From CAZDGV01 sp964505195 (GTDB taxonomy: Bacteria > Bacteroidota > Bacteroidia > Chitinophagales > Chitinophagaceae), in the NCBI GenBank assembly GCA_964505195.1, contig CAZDGV010000005.1:1-64000 (forward strand): 64,000 nt of DNA, read 5' to 3'. The notes under the pieces are model-generated. The model was given only the letters and a program-made list of their open reading frames with translations. It did no database searches and had not been told where the DNA came from. A program made the position numbers and the translations under genes. Positions 17,214 through 25,600 of this stretch are shown piece after piece. Position 1 is the first letter of the stretch. Each line of letters begins with the position of its first letter.

Positions 17214-18205
17214 TTACATCTGCTTTTTAAAATATTTCTGCTCCATTTCAACAAATCGCTGATACAACAACTTGGTTAGCTCACCCGGACTGCCTTTTCC
17301 AATCGGATTGTCATCNNNNNNNNNNNNNNNNNNNNNNNNNNNNNNNNNNNNNNNNNNNNNNNNNNNNNNNNNNNNNNNNNNNNNNNNNNNNNNNNNNNNN
17401 NNNNNNNNNNNNNNNGATACAACAACTTGGTTAGCTCACCCGGACTGCCTTTTCCAATCGGATTGTCATCAACGGAAAGAACAGGAATCAGTCGCTTGGT
17501 AGTGCTGGTAACAAATGCTTCAGCGGCTTCTTTCAGTTCGGTTAATGAAACAGGTCTTACTTCCACAGATAATATTGCTTTTGCCAGTGTAAGGATTTTA
17601 GCACGTGTTATGCCATGGAGAATATTTTCAGAAGGTGTTATAAGGGTGCCTGATTTACTGACAATAAAAATATTGGATCGCGGCAGTTCGCTGATGCTTC
17701 CTTCTTTCATAAATAATACATCATCTGCACCGGCTGCCTTCACTTGCGGCTGCAGCCATATTCCTATCATGTAATTAATGGTTTTTATATGTGGCAATTC
17801 ACGCATGTGTTCATACTTAATAAGTCGGAAGCCGGAATGCAGTTCCCATGAGTTCTGCATGCTGAGAGGTTGTTCCGTGATGAGCACATGCGGCGTACTC
17901 GGGGTGTAGTTGTCTGCCGAGCTGCCACCGGTAACCGTGATACGGATTCCTGAGCAGGGAAATCTGTGTTGCTTCATCAGTTGATCAACTTGCTCTAGCA
18001 ATCCTTTTCTGCTGTAAGGAATTTTCAAATGCATAGCAGCAGCGGAGCGTTCCAACCGATCGAGGTGCTCATCTACAAAAAGTGCTACTCCGTTTTGTGT
18101 TCGGAAAAAGTCGAAGACTCCATAGCCGCGTTGTACCGACAAATCATTGATCGGAACAGCTGCTTGCTCAATTGGAACCAGTGAATTATTGATAATGGCG
18201 TACAT
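17214..18205 (-). CDS. class IV PLP-dependent aminotransferase, interrupted by an assembly duplication and gap
   Basis: The frame from ATG 18205 reads a class IV aminotransferase (branched-chain, D-amino-acid or aminodeoxychorismate lyase-type fold): NDLSVQRGYGVFDFFR near residue 20, the likely PLP lysine in HIKTINYM, SELPRSNIF and HGITRAKIL. Near the C-terminus a 55-base segment occurs on both sides of 100 N. Removing one copy and the N restores a continuous frame that ends ...LLYQRFVEMEQKYF and stops at 17214-17216, a 278-residue protein, normal for the family. Nine bases separate it from the upstream D-aminoacylase-type gene, which hints at a D-amino-acid substrate, though branched-chain specificity is equally possible from sequence. 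Confidence 0.87.
17261..17470. repeat. 55-base direct duplication flanking a gap (assembly artefact)
   Basis: Bases 17261-17315 and 17416-17470 are identical over all 55 positions and abut the N run. The aminotransferase is complete and in frame if one copy is removed, so this is most simply two contig ends that share an unmerged k-mer-length overlap, and not a biological repeat. Confidence 0.93.
17316..17415. other. 100-N scaffold gap (probably spurious)
   Basis: The N run sits exactly between the two 55-base copies. Frame continuity of the surrounding gene after collapse indicates there is no missing sequence. Confidence 0.97.
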
Positions 18206-18213
18206 GGTATTGA

Positions 18214-19791
18214 TTAATCTTGTGCATACCCCGGGCCTTTCAACGTAATTCCACTACGCATGCCGGTATGCTTTCCATGATCAACAGCTATCTTTCCGTT
18301 CACCAACACAAAAGAAAAACCGGTGGAATACTGGTGTGGCTGATCGTAGGTAGATAAATCGCGAACGGATTTCGGATCAAACACAACAATATCGGCCATC
18401 ATTCCTTCTTTCAACAATCCACGGTCTTTTAACTGAAATTTTTGTGCCGGTAAAGAAGTCATGCGACGAATTGCTTCTTCCAGTGTGATTGCTTTTTCTT
18501 CCTGTACATATTTATTCAGTACGCGGGCATTGGTACCGTAACCACGGGGGTGAGGAACGCCGCTTCCAAAAATGCGAATGCTCGCATCGCTGGCAAACAT
18601 ATTGAAGGGATATTGCATAATGCGTTTTACATCTTCTTCACTCATACCGTGAAATACCATGGAGGCGCCACCATTGATCATCATTTCGATGACGGTTTCT
18701 GCTTCTGCCTTTGCATGATGTTTTCTTCCTTTTATTAAATTAACCTGTTCAATACTTTTTCCATTAAGTGTTGTGTCAAATCGATAATAAGCCACAACGG
18801 GATAACTAAAATGCTTCAGCTTCCTTTTTTTCAACCTGCTGATCATGTATTCAACAACATACTTCTTTATATCAGCACGTTGCAACCGCGCAACAATAGA
18901 ATCTTGTCCATCCGAAAGAATTTCATCGGGCAGCAAAGTGCTTAAAGATGTACTGCTGGCGGTGTATGGGTACTGATCAATGGTTACATCTAATCCCTCT
19001 GCTCTTGCGTTCTCAATGAGCGCAATGGTTTCGCGACTGCGGCCCCAGTTTTGTTGTCCACTCACTTTAAAATGTGAAATTTCCACCGGCATACGGTTTA
19101 CTCTGCCAATATGAATCGCTTCTTTTATGGCTGCCGTTACACTGTCGCCTTCATTGCGAATATGACTTGCATATATACCGCCGTAGCGCGCAGCCGCCCC
19201 AGCGAGCTGTACTACTTCTTCTGTTTTGGAATAAGTACCGGGGATATAAATGAGTCCGGTAGAGAAGCCTACGGCGCCATCTTTCATGGCTTGCTCTACC
19301 AGCTGCACCATACGCTGCATTTCTGCAGTATCAGGATCGCGCATAGTACGGCCCATTACGGTACGGCGGATATCATTATGTCCCACCAGTGCTGCTACAT
19401 TCACCGATAATTGAATACTGTCGATCCAGTTTAAATATCGTTTCATATCAACCTGCGAAGAACCGCAATTACCAGTAATCACTGTAGTTACGCCATCGTA
19501 AATGAAATTGGAAGCCTCAGGATTTTTTGCTTCCTCTCCTTCAATGTGTGTATGCACATCAATAAAGCCGGGAGCAACGATTTGTCCCTTTGCGTCAATA
19601 ATTTTGGATGCCAAAGCATGATTCAGTTTACCGATCGCGGCGATCTTTCCGTTTTTGATGGCCAGATCTGCATGATACCAACTGTTGCCCGTACCATCGA
19701 GAATTTTGCCGTTGGCAATGATGATATCATAGTTGCTTTGGGCATTAGTAGATAAAGAAAAAAACAGTGCTGCGAAAAAATACCATTTCAT
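18214..19791 (-). CDS. secreted N-acyl-D-amino-acid deacylase (D-aminoacylase family amidohydrolase)
   Basis: A 525-residue protein with signal peptide (MKWYFFAALFFSLSTNAQ). The amidohydrolase barrel shows metal-site residues: GFIDVHTHIEG (His80, His82), the bridging Cys in TGNCGSS (Cys109), later His in ASHIRNEGD and EISHFKVSG, and Asp in MFASDASI. This set, with Cys as ligand, is that of zinc D-aminoacylases (PF07969 type). The reaction releases a D-amino acid from its N-acyl form; dipeptide or other N-acyl substrates are possible. The export signal suggests periplasmic action. It is followed nine bases later by the class IV aminotransferase gene, and preceded upstream by other amide hydrolases on the same strand. 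Confidence 0.9.
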   Translation of the reverse strand: MKWYFFAALFFSLSTNAQSNYDIIIANGKILDGTGNSWYHADLAIKNGKIAAIGKLNHALASKIIDAKGQIVAPGFIDVHTHIEGEEAKNPEASNFIYDGVTTVITGNCGSSQVDMKRYLNWIDSIQLSVNVAALVGHNDIRRTVMGRTMRDPDTAEMQRMVQLVEQAMKDGAVGFSTGLIYIPGTYSKTEEVVQLAGAAARYGGIYASHIRNEGDSVTAAIKEAIHIGRVNRMPVEISHFKVSGQQNWGRSRETIALIENARAEGLDVTIDQYPYTASSTSLSTLLPDEILSDGQDSIVARLQRADIKKYVVEYMISRLKKRKLKHFSYPVVAYYRFDTTLNGKSIEQVNLIKGRKHHAKAEAETVIEMMINGGASMVFHGMSEEDVKRIMQYPFNMFASDASIRIFGSGVPHPRGYGTNARVLNKYVQEEKAITLEEAIRRMTSLPAQKFQLKDRGLLKEGMMADIVVFDPKSVRDLSTYDQPHQYSTGFSFVLVNGKIAVDHGKHTGMRSGITLKGPGYAQD

Positions 19792-19885
19792 ATCGGTAAG
19801 TTATATATAATATCAAGCATTGGTTGGAATAAGTTAGGCTTTCATAAGCTGTTAGCTTTTTTCTATAGAGCTTATAAAATTCTAT

Positions 19886-22102
19886 TTAGTTTCCAGGGCG
19901 ATAGCTTCTTTCAGTGTGTTTGAGTATATCTTCTTTGTAAAATAGCACATCTTTAAAAATCCCCTTTGTGTACATCTCCAGCTGATCATTGAAATGTTTG
20001 CTTTTGGAATCACTGCTGTTGCCTCCTGCCAATACCGACTTTGCTTTTACTTTTTCTCCAAATTCTACAGCGCAAACAAAACTGTTTCCGCTAACACCAT
20101 ATCTTTTGTTGGTTCCGGAATAAGTTCTGCTGTTATATGCCGGCAACATGCCCCAGGTGCCCGAAGCAAATGCAACCGGTTTGCTTTCAAGCGCATCGTT
20201 ATATACCTGTTCAATGTTTCCGCTAATACGCTGAAAGCGATTCACTTCACCCCAGGGCATTTCCCATTTGCCAAATTTTTTCTTCAGGTCATTCACTACT
20301 GCACTTAAGCTTTCCAATAGTTGCTTTTGAGGCGCTTCTAAAACAAACTGTTTCGTTTTGCTCACCTGGTCATCTTCCCCTTCATCAACATACACCTTAC
20401 TAATACTGCGCCCCAACAACTGCGCCCACTCAATGGCAAGGGTAGTGGCAATGGATTGTTCCGATACTTGATAATCCCATTGCTTTAATAATGCAATGGG
20501 TGTTTGCAAAGCAGTATATAGAGTGTCGTTTGATTCTAGCTGATCATATGCCTTTAACAAAGCAGGTAATAACCATTCAAATGCAGTGAGTTTTCGGTTG
20601 TAACCGGTTTCAATGGTTTTTTCAATAGTAAGACCTTTTGTTTCGTTTAACAGGCGTGCTGCATTCAGTCCACGAAAATTTTCTCCGTCGGGGGCCATAT
20701 AGCGCGGATAGTTTTCTTTATTTGGACTTGCCGTACCGCTTACTGTAAATGGGGTTGAATTACAGTTTTGAATCCATCCGGTGTTAGGATTGATCACATG
20801 AACGGTTTCTTCCCAGCGATGCAACCCTTTCCATTCTGTGGCCGAGGTTGTGCCATCCATCACTTTGCTCCAGTTGTAATTGGGGTTTCGCCGCGGCACG
20901 AAATTACCATGCCAATATGCAATATTTCCGTTACGGTCTGCAAATACTGTATTGTTAGAAGCATTGGCTGTCCATTCCATTACTTTTTTATAGTCTTCCA
21001 GTCCCTTTGCTTTGGTGCGTAGCCAGCTTTGTATCAAACCTTTCATATCACGGTTGATGCTACGCACTGCAATTGCATTGCCATCTCGCATGGCCATGAT
21101 CGGACCATGATGTGTAGCGTAGGTAGTGATCATTTTACTTTGCATGCCGCCGGCAGATTGATACCGCAGTGTGATATTTTTTTCTGATACTTTTTTCCAT
21201 TGATTATCGTAGAGATATTCGTATCCGCTTCCTTTTTTACGGAGGGTAATTTTGTACATATCGCTTACATCTACATTGTTGCTGGTGTGCATCCAGCCGC
21301 AGTATTCATTAAACCCCTGATAAATAAAAAACTGCCCCCATGTAACGGCGCCGTAAGCATTGATCCCTTCTTCGCTTATCATATGTACTTCCGGACGAAA
21401 ATAAAACGTGGTATGCGGGTTGATGTATAAGATGGCTTTTCCCGAAGCGGTACGGGATGGTGCAAAGGCAAAACCATTTGAACCCGCCGCATCTCTTTTT
21501 TCTTCTCGCTGCTGTAAAAAAGCAAGATCAGCTGCTGTGCTTTTTAAGTTGCTTGTAAGCGGTAGGTTGCTTCCGTAAAATCGTTTCACATCTTCTTCTG
21601 TCACATCACCTGTACTTATGGCACCTATGCTTCCGTCGGTCCATAACAGGGGATACCAGGGTTGAAAACGTTGCAACAGCGATGGCTTTACTTCAGGATG
21701 CGTATGCAAATAAAAGTTGATGCCATCGGCCCAGGCCTGTAGCAGTGTTTTGAGCCACGAAGGAGATTTTTTAAAATCAGCAACCGCATCTGCACTGTCA
21801 ATGATTAATCGAATATACAGGTCATCGAAAAGGGCAGGTTCTCCTGCTACTTCTGCTTTACGCCCCAGTTTTTCAATGTAGTTCATTTCTACGCGCTTGA
21901 AATCATCTTCACATTGAGCGTACAGCAAACCAAAGACTGCATCCGCATCGGTTTTCCCATACACGTGCGGAATGCCCCACTGATCGCGGTGTATTGTAAT
22001 TTGTTGCGCTTGCTTTTTCCAACGATTGATTTCGTCAACGCTAAAGGGTTGTGAAAAAAGGTGAAGGGGTAGCAACGTCAATGCTATTAAAAAATATTTC
22101 AT
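19886..22102 (-). CDS. penicillin acylase family Ntn-hydrolase (acylase)
   Basis: A 738-residue exported precursor starting at ATG 22102 (MKYFLIALTLLPLHLFSQ); a TTG two codons earlier is less likely. It has the penicillin amidase layout (PF01804): alpha chain with RDQWGIPHVYGKTDADAVFG, a spacer, and the autoproteolytic site AAGSNGFAFAPS where Ser208 becomes the N-terminal nucleophile of the beta chain. Downstream segments such as NASNNTVFADRNGNIAYWHG fit the beta chain. Family members hydrolyse amides of acylated amines, including penicillins, aculeacin and acyl-homoserine lactones; the substrate here is open. It probably acts in the periplasm. It shares strand and neighbourhood with a D-aminoacylase and an M19 dipeptidase. 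Confidence 0.9.
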   Translation of the reverse strand: MKYFLIALTLLPLHLFSQPFSVDEINRWKKQAQQITIHRDQWGIPHVYGKTDADAVFGLLYAQCEDDFKRVEMNYIEKLGRKAEVAGEPALFDDLYIRLIIDSADAVADFKKSPSWLKTLLQAWADGINFYLHTHPEVKPSLLQRFQPWYPLLWTDGSIGAISTGDVTEEDVKRFYGSNLPLTSNLKSTAADLAFLQQREEKRDAAGSNGFAFAPSRTASGKAILYINPHTTFYFRPEVHMISEEGINAYGAVTWGQFFIYQGFNEYCGWMHTSNNVDVSDMYKITLRKKGSGYEYLYDNQWKKVSEKNITLRYQSAGGMQSKMITTYATHHGPIMAMRDGNAIAVRSINRDMKGLIQSWLRTKAKGLEDYKKVMEWTANASNNTVFADRNGNIAYWHGNFVPRRNPNYNWSKVMDGTTSATEWKGLHRWEETVHVINPNTGWIQNCNSTPFTVSGTASPNKENYPRYMAPDGENFRGLNAARLLNETKGLTIEKTIETGYNRKLTAFEWLLPALLKAYDQLESNDTLYTALQTPIALLKQWDYQVSEQSIATTLAIEWAQLLGRSISKVYVDEGEDDQVSKTKQFVLEAPQKQLLESLSAVVNDLKKKFGKWEMPWGEVNRFQRISGNIEQVYNDALESKPVAFASGTWGMLPAYNSRTYSGTNKRYGVSGNSFVCAVEFGEKVKAKSVLAGGNSSDSKSKHFNDQLEMYTKGIFKDVLFYKEDILKHTERSYRPGN

Positions 22103-22161
22103 ATTCAATTAAAATGCTTTTGAAGTGATTTAAGCCGCTAACAAGTAAAATCTTCTAATCA

Positions 22162-23355
22162 TTATTGCTGTGCGTTCAGTACACGTAGAAAATTTTCTCC
22201 CAGAATTTTTCGAATTTCATTTTTTCTGTAGCCTCTTTTTAGCAGCGCATGTGTAATCATCGGCATATCTTCTACGCCTTCCAATGAACGGGGTAGTGCT
22301 TCCACTCCATCGAAATCGCTGCCCAAGCCAACATGATCTATTCCTGCTAAGCGAACGATATAGTCCAGATGATCCATCAACACATCCAACGATGGCCGTA
22401 TTGCCCGCATTTCTTCCTGATGTTTTTCTGCTACCATCATACGTGCATAATCTGGCTGAATATTTTTAGCAATCAGCTCATTTATTTCATCCTGCCATTT
22501 TATAAACAGCGCATCGCGCTTGCGCTCATAACTGCTATCGAGAAAGCCTGCATAAAAATTAAGAAAAATTACCCCACCGTTTTGGGCGATGGCTTTGATT
22601 TGATCATCCTTTAAGTTGCGGCGATGCATGCATAAATTCCAAACGCAACTATGTGAAGCTATCACCGGTTTTTGGGTCGTACCCATAATATCCCAAAAGG
22701 TTTGTTCGCCGGCATGACTCACATCTATCATCATGCCGAGTGAGTTCATTTTTTTAACCACTGCTTGTCCAAAGGCCGTCAATCCTTTTTTCCCTTCACT
22801 GTTTTTTACTCCATCTAAACTTGTTTCATCAGCAGCAGAGGTGGCCCAGGATGTAGAATTGTTCCATGTGATGGTTAAATAGCGCACACCCCGTTCGTAC
22901 AACGTATTTAAATTGGCGATATTATTTTCAATCATGTGCCCGCCTTCCACGCCCAGCATGGCAGCAAGCTTATTGGTTTTTCTTGCTTTTTGAAGATCGG
23001 TAGTATTTTTCACCAGCATCATTTCGCTTTCATTACGCGCAACCCAGGCATACACGCTATCGATTTCGCGCTGTGCATGCAAAAAAGGATTTTTCTGTGC
23101 TCCGTCGCAAAAAATGGAAAACATTTGTGCATCCACCCCACCGCTCCGCATGCGTGACAAATCAGAATGTGTTTTTCCTTTCAAATCGGCATCAAAGGGA
23201 ACTTGTTTTTCAATAGCAGCAGAAGGGATATCATTATGTGTATCTGCCACAAAAGCACGGCGATGGATTGTTGCGTAGCGCTGTGCCTGTAATAAAGCAG
23301 GCAAGAGTAGCAGCGCGACAACACATGTTTTTTTAAAGCAAAAAAATGTACGCAC
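22162..23355 (-). CDS. secreted M19 family (renal-type) dipeptidase
   Basis: A 397-residue protein from the GTG at 23355, which gives a well-formed signal peptide ending LLQAQ; a TTG ten codons upstream is the alternative start. The zinc dipeptidase signature is clear: FVADTHNDIP (His-x-Asp), LGVEGGHMIENN with the bridging Glu, MIDVSHAG and PVIASHSC with metal His, and GLGSDFDGVE near the end. M19 enzymes cleave dipeptides, often with a D-residue at the C-terminal position. It lies 59 bases upstream of the acylase gene on the same strand, and is probably co-transcribed. Likely role is peptide or cell-wall fragment scavenging in the periplasm. Confidence 0.92.
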   Translation of the reverse strand: MRTFFCFKKTCVVALLLLPALLQAQRYATIHRRAFVADTHNDIPSAAIEKQVPFDADLKGKTHSDLSRMRSGGVDAQMFSIFCDGAQKNPFLHAQREIDSVYAWVARNESEMMLVKNTTDLQKARKTNKLAAMLGVEGGHMIENNIANLNTLYERGVRYLTITWNNSTSWATSAADETSLDGVKNSEGKKGLTAFGQAVVKKMNSLGMMIDVSHAGEQTFWDIMGTTQKPVIASHSCVWNLCMHRRNLKDDQIKAIAQNGGVIFLNFYAGFLDSSYERKRDALFIKWQDEINELIAKNIQPDYARMMVAEKHQEEMRAIRPSLDVLMDHLDYIVRLAGIDHVGLGSDFDGVEALPRSLEGVEDMPMITHALLKRGYRKNEIRKILGENFLRVLNAQQ

Positions 23356-23473
23356 GATTCCAACTTTGGTAGGAAAGTTAACCAAAATGGATCATACTAA
23401 TACATCTCAGCCGAAGTATAAGCCTTGTTTGAAAGCAAAGGAAAATAGCTTTCTGTTAGAAGCGCCTGATTGA

Positions 23474-24235
23474 TTAAGGCAATTTGCCGCCCGAGATAAA
23501 TGCTTTCATTGAAAGCTGAATGTACTGATACAGTTCAATATCTATTACTTGTGTAAGCAGTTCGTACTCCGGGCGATATTCTTTAAGATATTGGTCGAGA
23601 ACAATATCGCTGTCAATACCCGTAAGCTGCTTTACAATTTTTTTATTGAAGCGGTAGTCAATGTAACGATCCTGTTCTTCTCGAATCAGTCGTTGCTGAA
23701 AGCGCAGCATGCTTCTGTTGCGCCGAAAGCGAAACATATTGATCAGGTTTTCCAAGTCAACACCTACGGCAGCGCCCGGCATGGCATTGTTTACCGGAGC
23801 GATGGAAATACCGGGTTTTTGGAACTGAAATATTTTATCGTAATTCAGTCGGTTTTCAATCGAGTCTTGTTTGTATCGGTTACCATATACAATTACTTCA
23901 GGCAACTGACGGTATCGTCCCGGCAGAACAATGTTTAAAGCGATATCGAAATTGTTGAAGTCCTTCGCGTTTTTTACAGCGAATTTTTGGGTTGGTCTGT
24001 CTCGGAAAAAAAAGAAAACCGAATCAGCATCACTTACAAAAACGGTGTATCGTCCGGTGCTGTCTGTAAAATCCATAGTGCCGCAGGTGCAAATTACCTG
24101 CACGCCCGGTACTACATAAATTCTCGATGAATCGTATACACTGCCACTCAGCGGAAAAACCTGTGCGCCTGCATTGCCAGCAACGCAGATGCTTACGAAA
24201 AGCCCCAACAGGTATTTCAGCCATTGTTTTTGCAT
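23474..24235 (-). CDS. secreted protein with a carboxypeptidase-regulatory-like domain
   Basis: A 253-residue exported protein (signal ending AGNAGAQ). Residues ~30-115 look like a carboxypeptidase-regulatory-like beta-sandwich (LSGSVYDSS, VPGVQVICTCG, TDSTGRYTVFV and a hydrophobic strand pair), as in N-terminal domains of many Bacteroidota surface proteins. The C-terminal half is helical and rich in Arg/Gln (FRRNRSMLRFQQRLIREEQD) with no plug or barrel, so this is not a TonB-dependent receptor. Such stand-alone proteins are common in Chitinophagaceae and their function is unknown. It is 118 bases upstream of the dipeptidase gene. Confidence 0.75.
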   Translation of the reverse strand: MQKQWLKYLLGLFVSICVAGNAGAQVFPLSGSVYDSSRIYVVPGVQVICTCGTMDFTDSTGRYTVFVSDADSVFFFFRDRPTQKFAVKNAKDFNNFDIALNIVLPGRYRQLPEVIVYGNRYKQDSIENRLNYDKIFQFQKPGISIAPVNNAMPGAAVGVDLENLINMFRFRRNRSMLRFQQRLIREEQDRYIDYRFNKKIVKQLTGIDSDIVLDQYLKEYRPEYELLTQVIDIELYQYIQLSMKAFISGGKLP

Positions 24236-24274
24236 GTTACAAATTAAGCAGCGATGATGATATTTTTATATTGG

Positions 24275-25123
24275 TTATGCTTTCAGCAGTTTTTCAATCA
24301 CGGCAGGATAGTGTTTGTGTTCGAGCTGCTGCACTTTTTTGGAAACACTTTCCGGAGTATCCCCTGCGGCTATCCCGCATTTTTCCTGAAAAATGATGTC
24401 TCCATTGTCGTAGTGTTCGTCAACATAATGAATGGTTATCCCGGTATCCTGCTCTCCCCCTGCCAGCACCGCTTGGTGCACATTCAATCCATACATACCC
24501 TTTCCGCCATATTTTGGAAGCAGGGCTGGATGGATGTTTACAATTTTTCTAGGGAAGGCTTCTATAAGAGCAGATGGGAGTTTCCAAAGAAATCCCGCCA
24601 GCACAATAAAATCGATTTTTTCAGCCATCAGCTCATCCACATAGCCATTGCCATGCAAAAAGGTTTTCCGGTCGATGATCCAGGTGGGAATATGGTGTGC
24701 CGCAGCTATTTGCAGTACGCCTGCACCCGGTTTGTTGGAAACAATCAGGGCAATTTCTATGGCTTTATGCCCTTTAAAGTGACGAATTATGGTTTCCGCA
24801 TTGCTGCCTGTTCCCGAAGCAAATATGGCTACCCTTGTTACGATCGGCTTTCCGGTAATGCGCTTCCACATTCGAAGGAGGTAGTTTTGAAAAAAGCGAA
24901 ACTGACCAAGCGGAATGCTGATTCCCAACACACAAATGGGCCAGAGCAGGGTAATGAGCGGCACGTAAAGGATCCAGTAAACCCAGTTTTGCTCATCGAG
25001 TATAAGCTGAAGCAAGCCGCTGCCCAATTTGGCACAAAGGCTGCCACCAAGTGCGAAAGTGCTGAAAATCAATGCAAATTGAGGCCAGCTGACCTTCCAT
25101 TTCTTTTTGAGGTAGGCAAACAT
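24275..25123 (-). CDS. purN: phosphoribosylglycinamide formyltransferase (PurN) fused to an N-terminal membrane domain
   Basis: The C-terminal ~190 residues are a full PurN: RVAIFASGTGSNAETI, VLAGFLWKLPSAL, then NIHPALLPKYGGKGMYG with the Asn/His catalytic pair, and DTGITIHYVDEHYDNGDII with the active-site Asp. It transfers a formyl group to glycinamide ribonucleotide in purine synthesis. Ahead of it, in the same frame, is an ~85-residue domain with two hydrophobic helices (WPQFALIFSTFALGGSL and ILYVPLITLLWPICVLGISI), matching DUF6787-type membrane proteins that I know as stand-alone. Start ATG 25123 opens that domain. An internal Met (LLRMWKRI) just before PurN could give a soluble form. Alternatively the join might be a sequencing error. 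Confidence 0.88.
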   Translation of the reverse strand: MFAYLKKKWKVSWPQFALIFSTFALGGSLCAKLGSGLLQLILDEQNWVYWILYVPLITLLWPICVLGISIPLGQFRFFQNYLLRMWKRITGKPIVTRVAIFASGTGSNAETIIRHFKGHKAIEIALIVSNKPGAGVLQIAAAHHIPTWIIDRKTFLHGNGYVDELMAEKIDFIVLAGFLWKLPSALIEAFPRKIVNIHPALLPKYGGKGMYGLNVHQAVLAGGEQDTGITIHYVDEHYDNGDIIFQEKCGIAAGDTPESVSKKVQQLEHKHYPAVIEKLLKA

Positions 25124-25372
25124 CCGGCAAAAGTCGGAAGAAAAAGCCGGTTTGCTCGACAAGGGATTGCTAAAACTAATGATCAAAACCATCCGAACAC
25201 CTACCAAAGCTGGACGATTTTTGGTTTATGCCTTCCGGAGACATCTTTTTTTACGCGGAAAAGTCGAGAAAAGAGATAAAAAAATTCAACTCAACACTTG
25301 TGGTTTTAAAGTAGGATCACTCAAAAATGAAAGTTTGCACAAGTATCTTCAGTGCTTTCGCTCAGCTGTGTT

Positions 25373-25391
25373 GAATTGATCGTATCAATTC
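25373..25391. promoter_or_regulatory. palindromic operator candidate GAATTGAT-cgt-ATCAATTC
   Basis: A perfect 8-base inverted repeat around three bases. The core TTGAT...ATCAA resembles a Crp/Fnr-family box, but those have four central bases. It is 210 bases before actA and lacks a following T-run, so an operator is more likely than a terminator. Confidence 0.4.
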
Positions 25392-25527
25392 TTCCAAAAA
25401 CACTGTCACAAAATGGTTTTGCTGGATTGTCAATGAGCCGTTAAATACAGTTGTAAAGTCTTGAAATGCAGCGGCGGAGCGACAAAAAATTTTTTCTTTG
25501 TGTGGATATTATGTCAGTATCTACCCC

Positions 25528-25536
25528 TAAATTTGC
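25528..25536 (+). promoter_or_regulatory. candidate -7 element (TAAATTTGC) of the act-cox operon
   Basis: Matches TAnnTTTG exactly, 64 bases before the actA start at 25601. A TTTG at 25497-25500 is 27 bases upstream, further than the usual ~19-base spacing, so the -33 element is uncertain. Confidence 0.4.
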
Positions 25537-25600
25537 AGCCAATATCCAAGGTATAATCGCGGGTATATTCCACAAACCACTATATACGTTTCAAAACGTT

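Larger units (their letters stand above)
25124..25600. other. 477-base intergenic region upstream of the complex III operon
   Basis: This region separates the leftward purN fusion from the rightward act operon. It contains the TTGAT-N3-ATCAA palindrome at 25373-25391 and a TAAATTTGC -7-like element at 25528-25536. An open frame from 25466 enters actA but lacks a signal peptide at its start and is not favoured. No RNA gene seen. Confidence 0.6.

Noticed and set aside
17261..17470. A biological 55-base direct repeat or gene duplication
   Set aside because: Copies abut the N run exactly and collapsing them restores a normal gene, so an assembly overlap explains it.
25373..25391. A true FNR box
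   Set aside because: The central spacer is three bases where the known box has four; kept only as a candidate operator.
25466..25600. Extension of actA upstream to 25466
   Set aside because: It adds 45 residues without family similarity and hides the signal peptide that begins at 25601.
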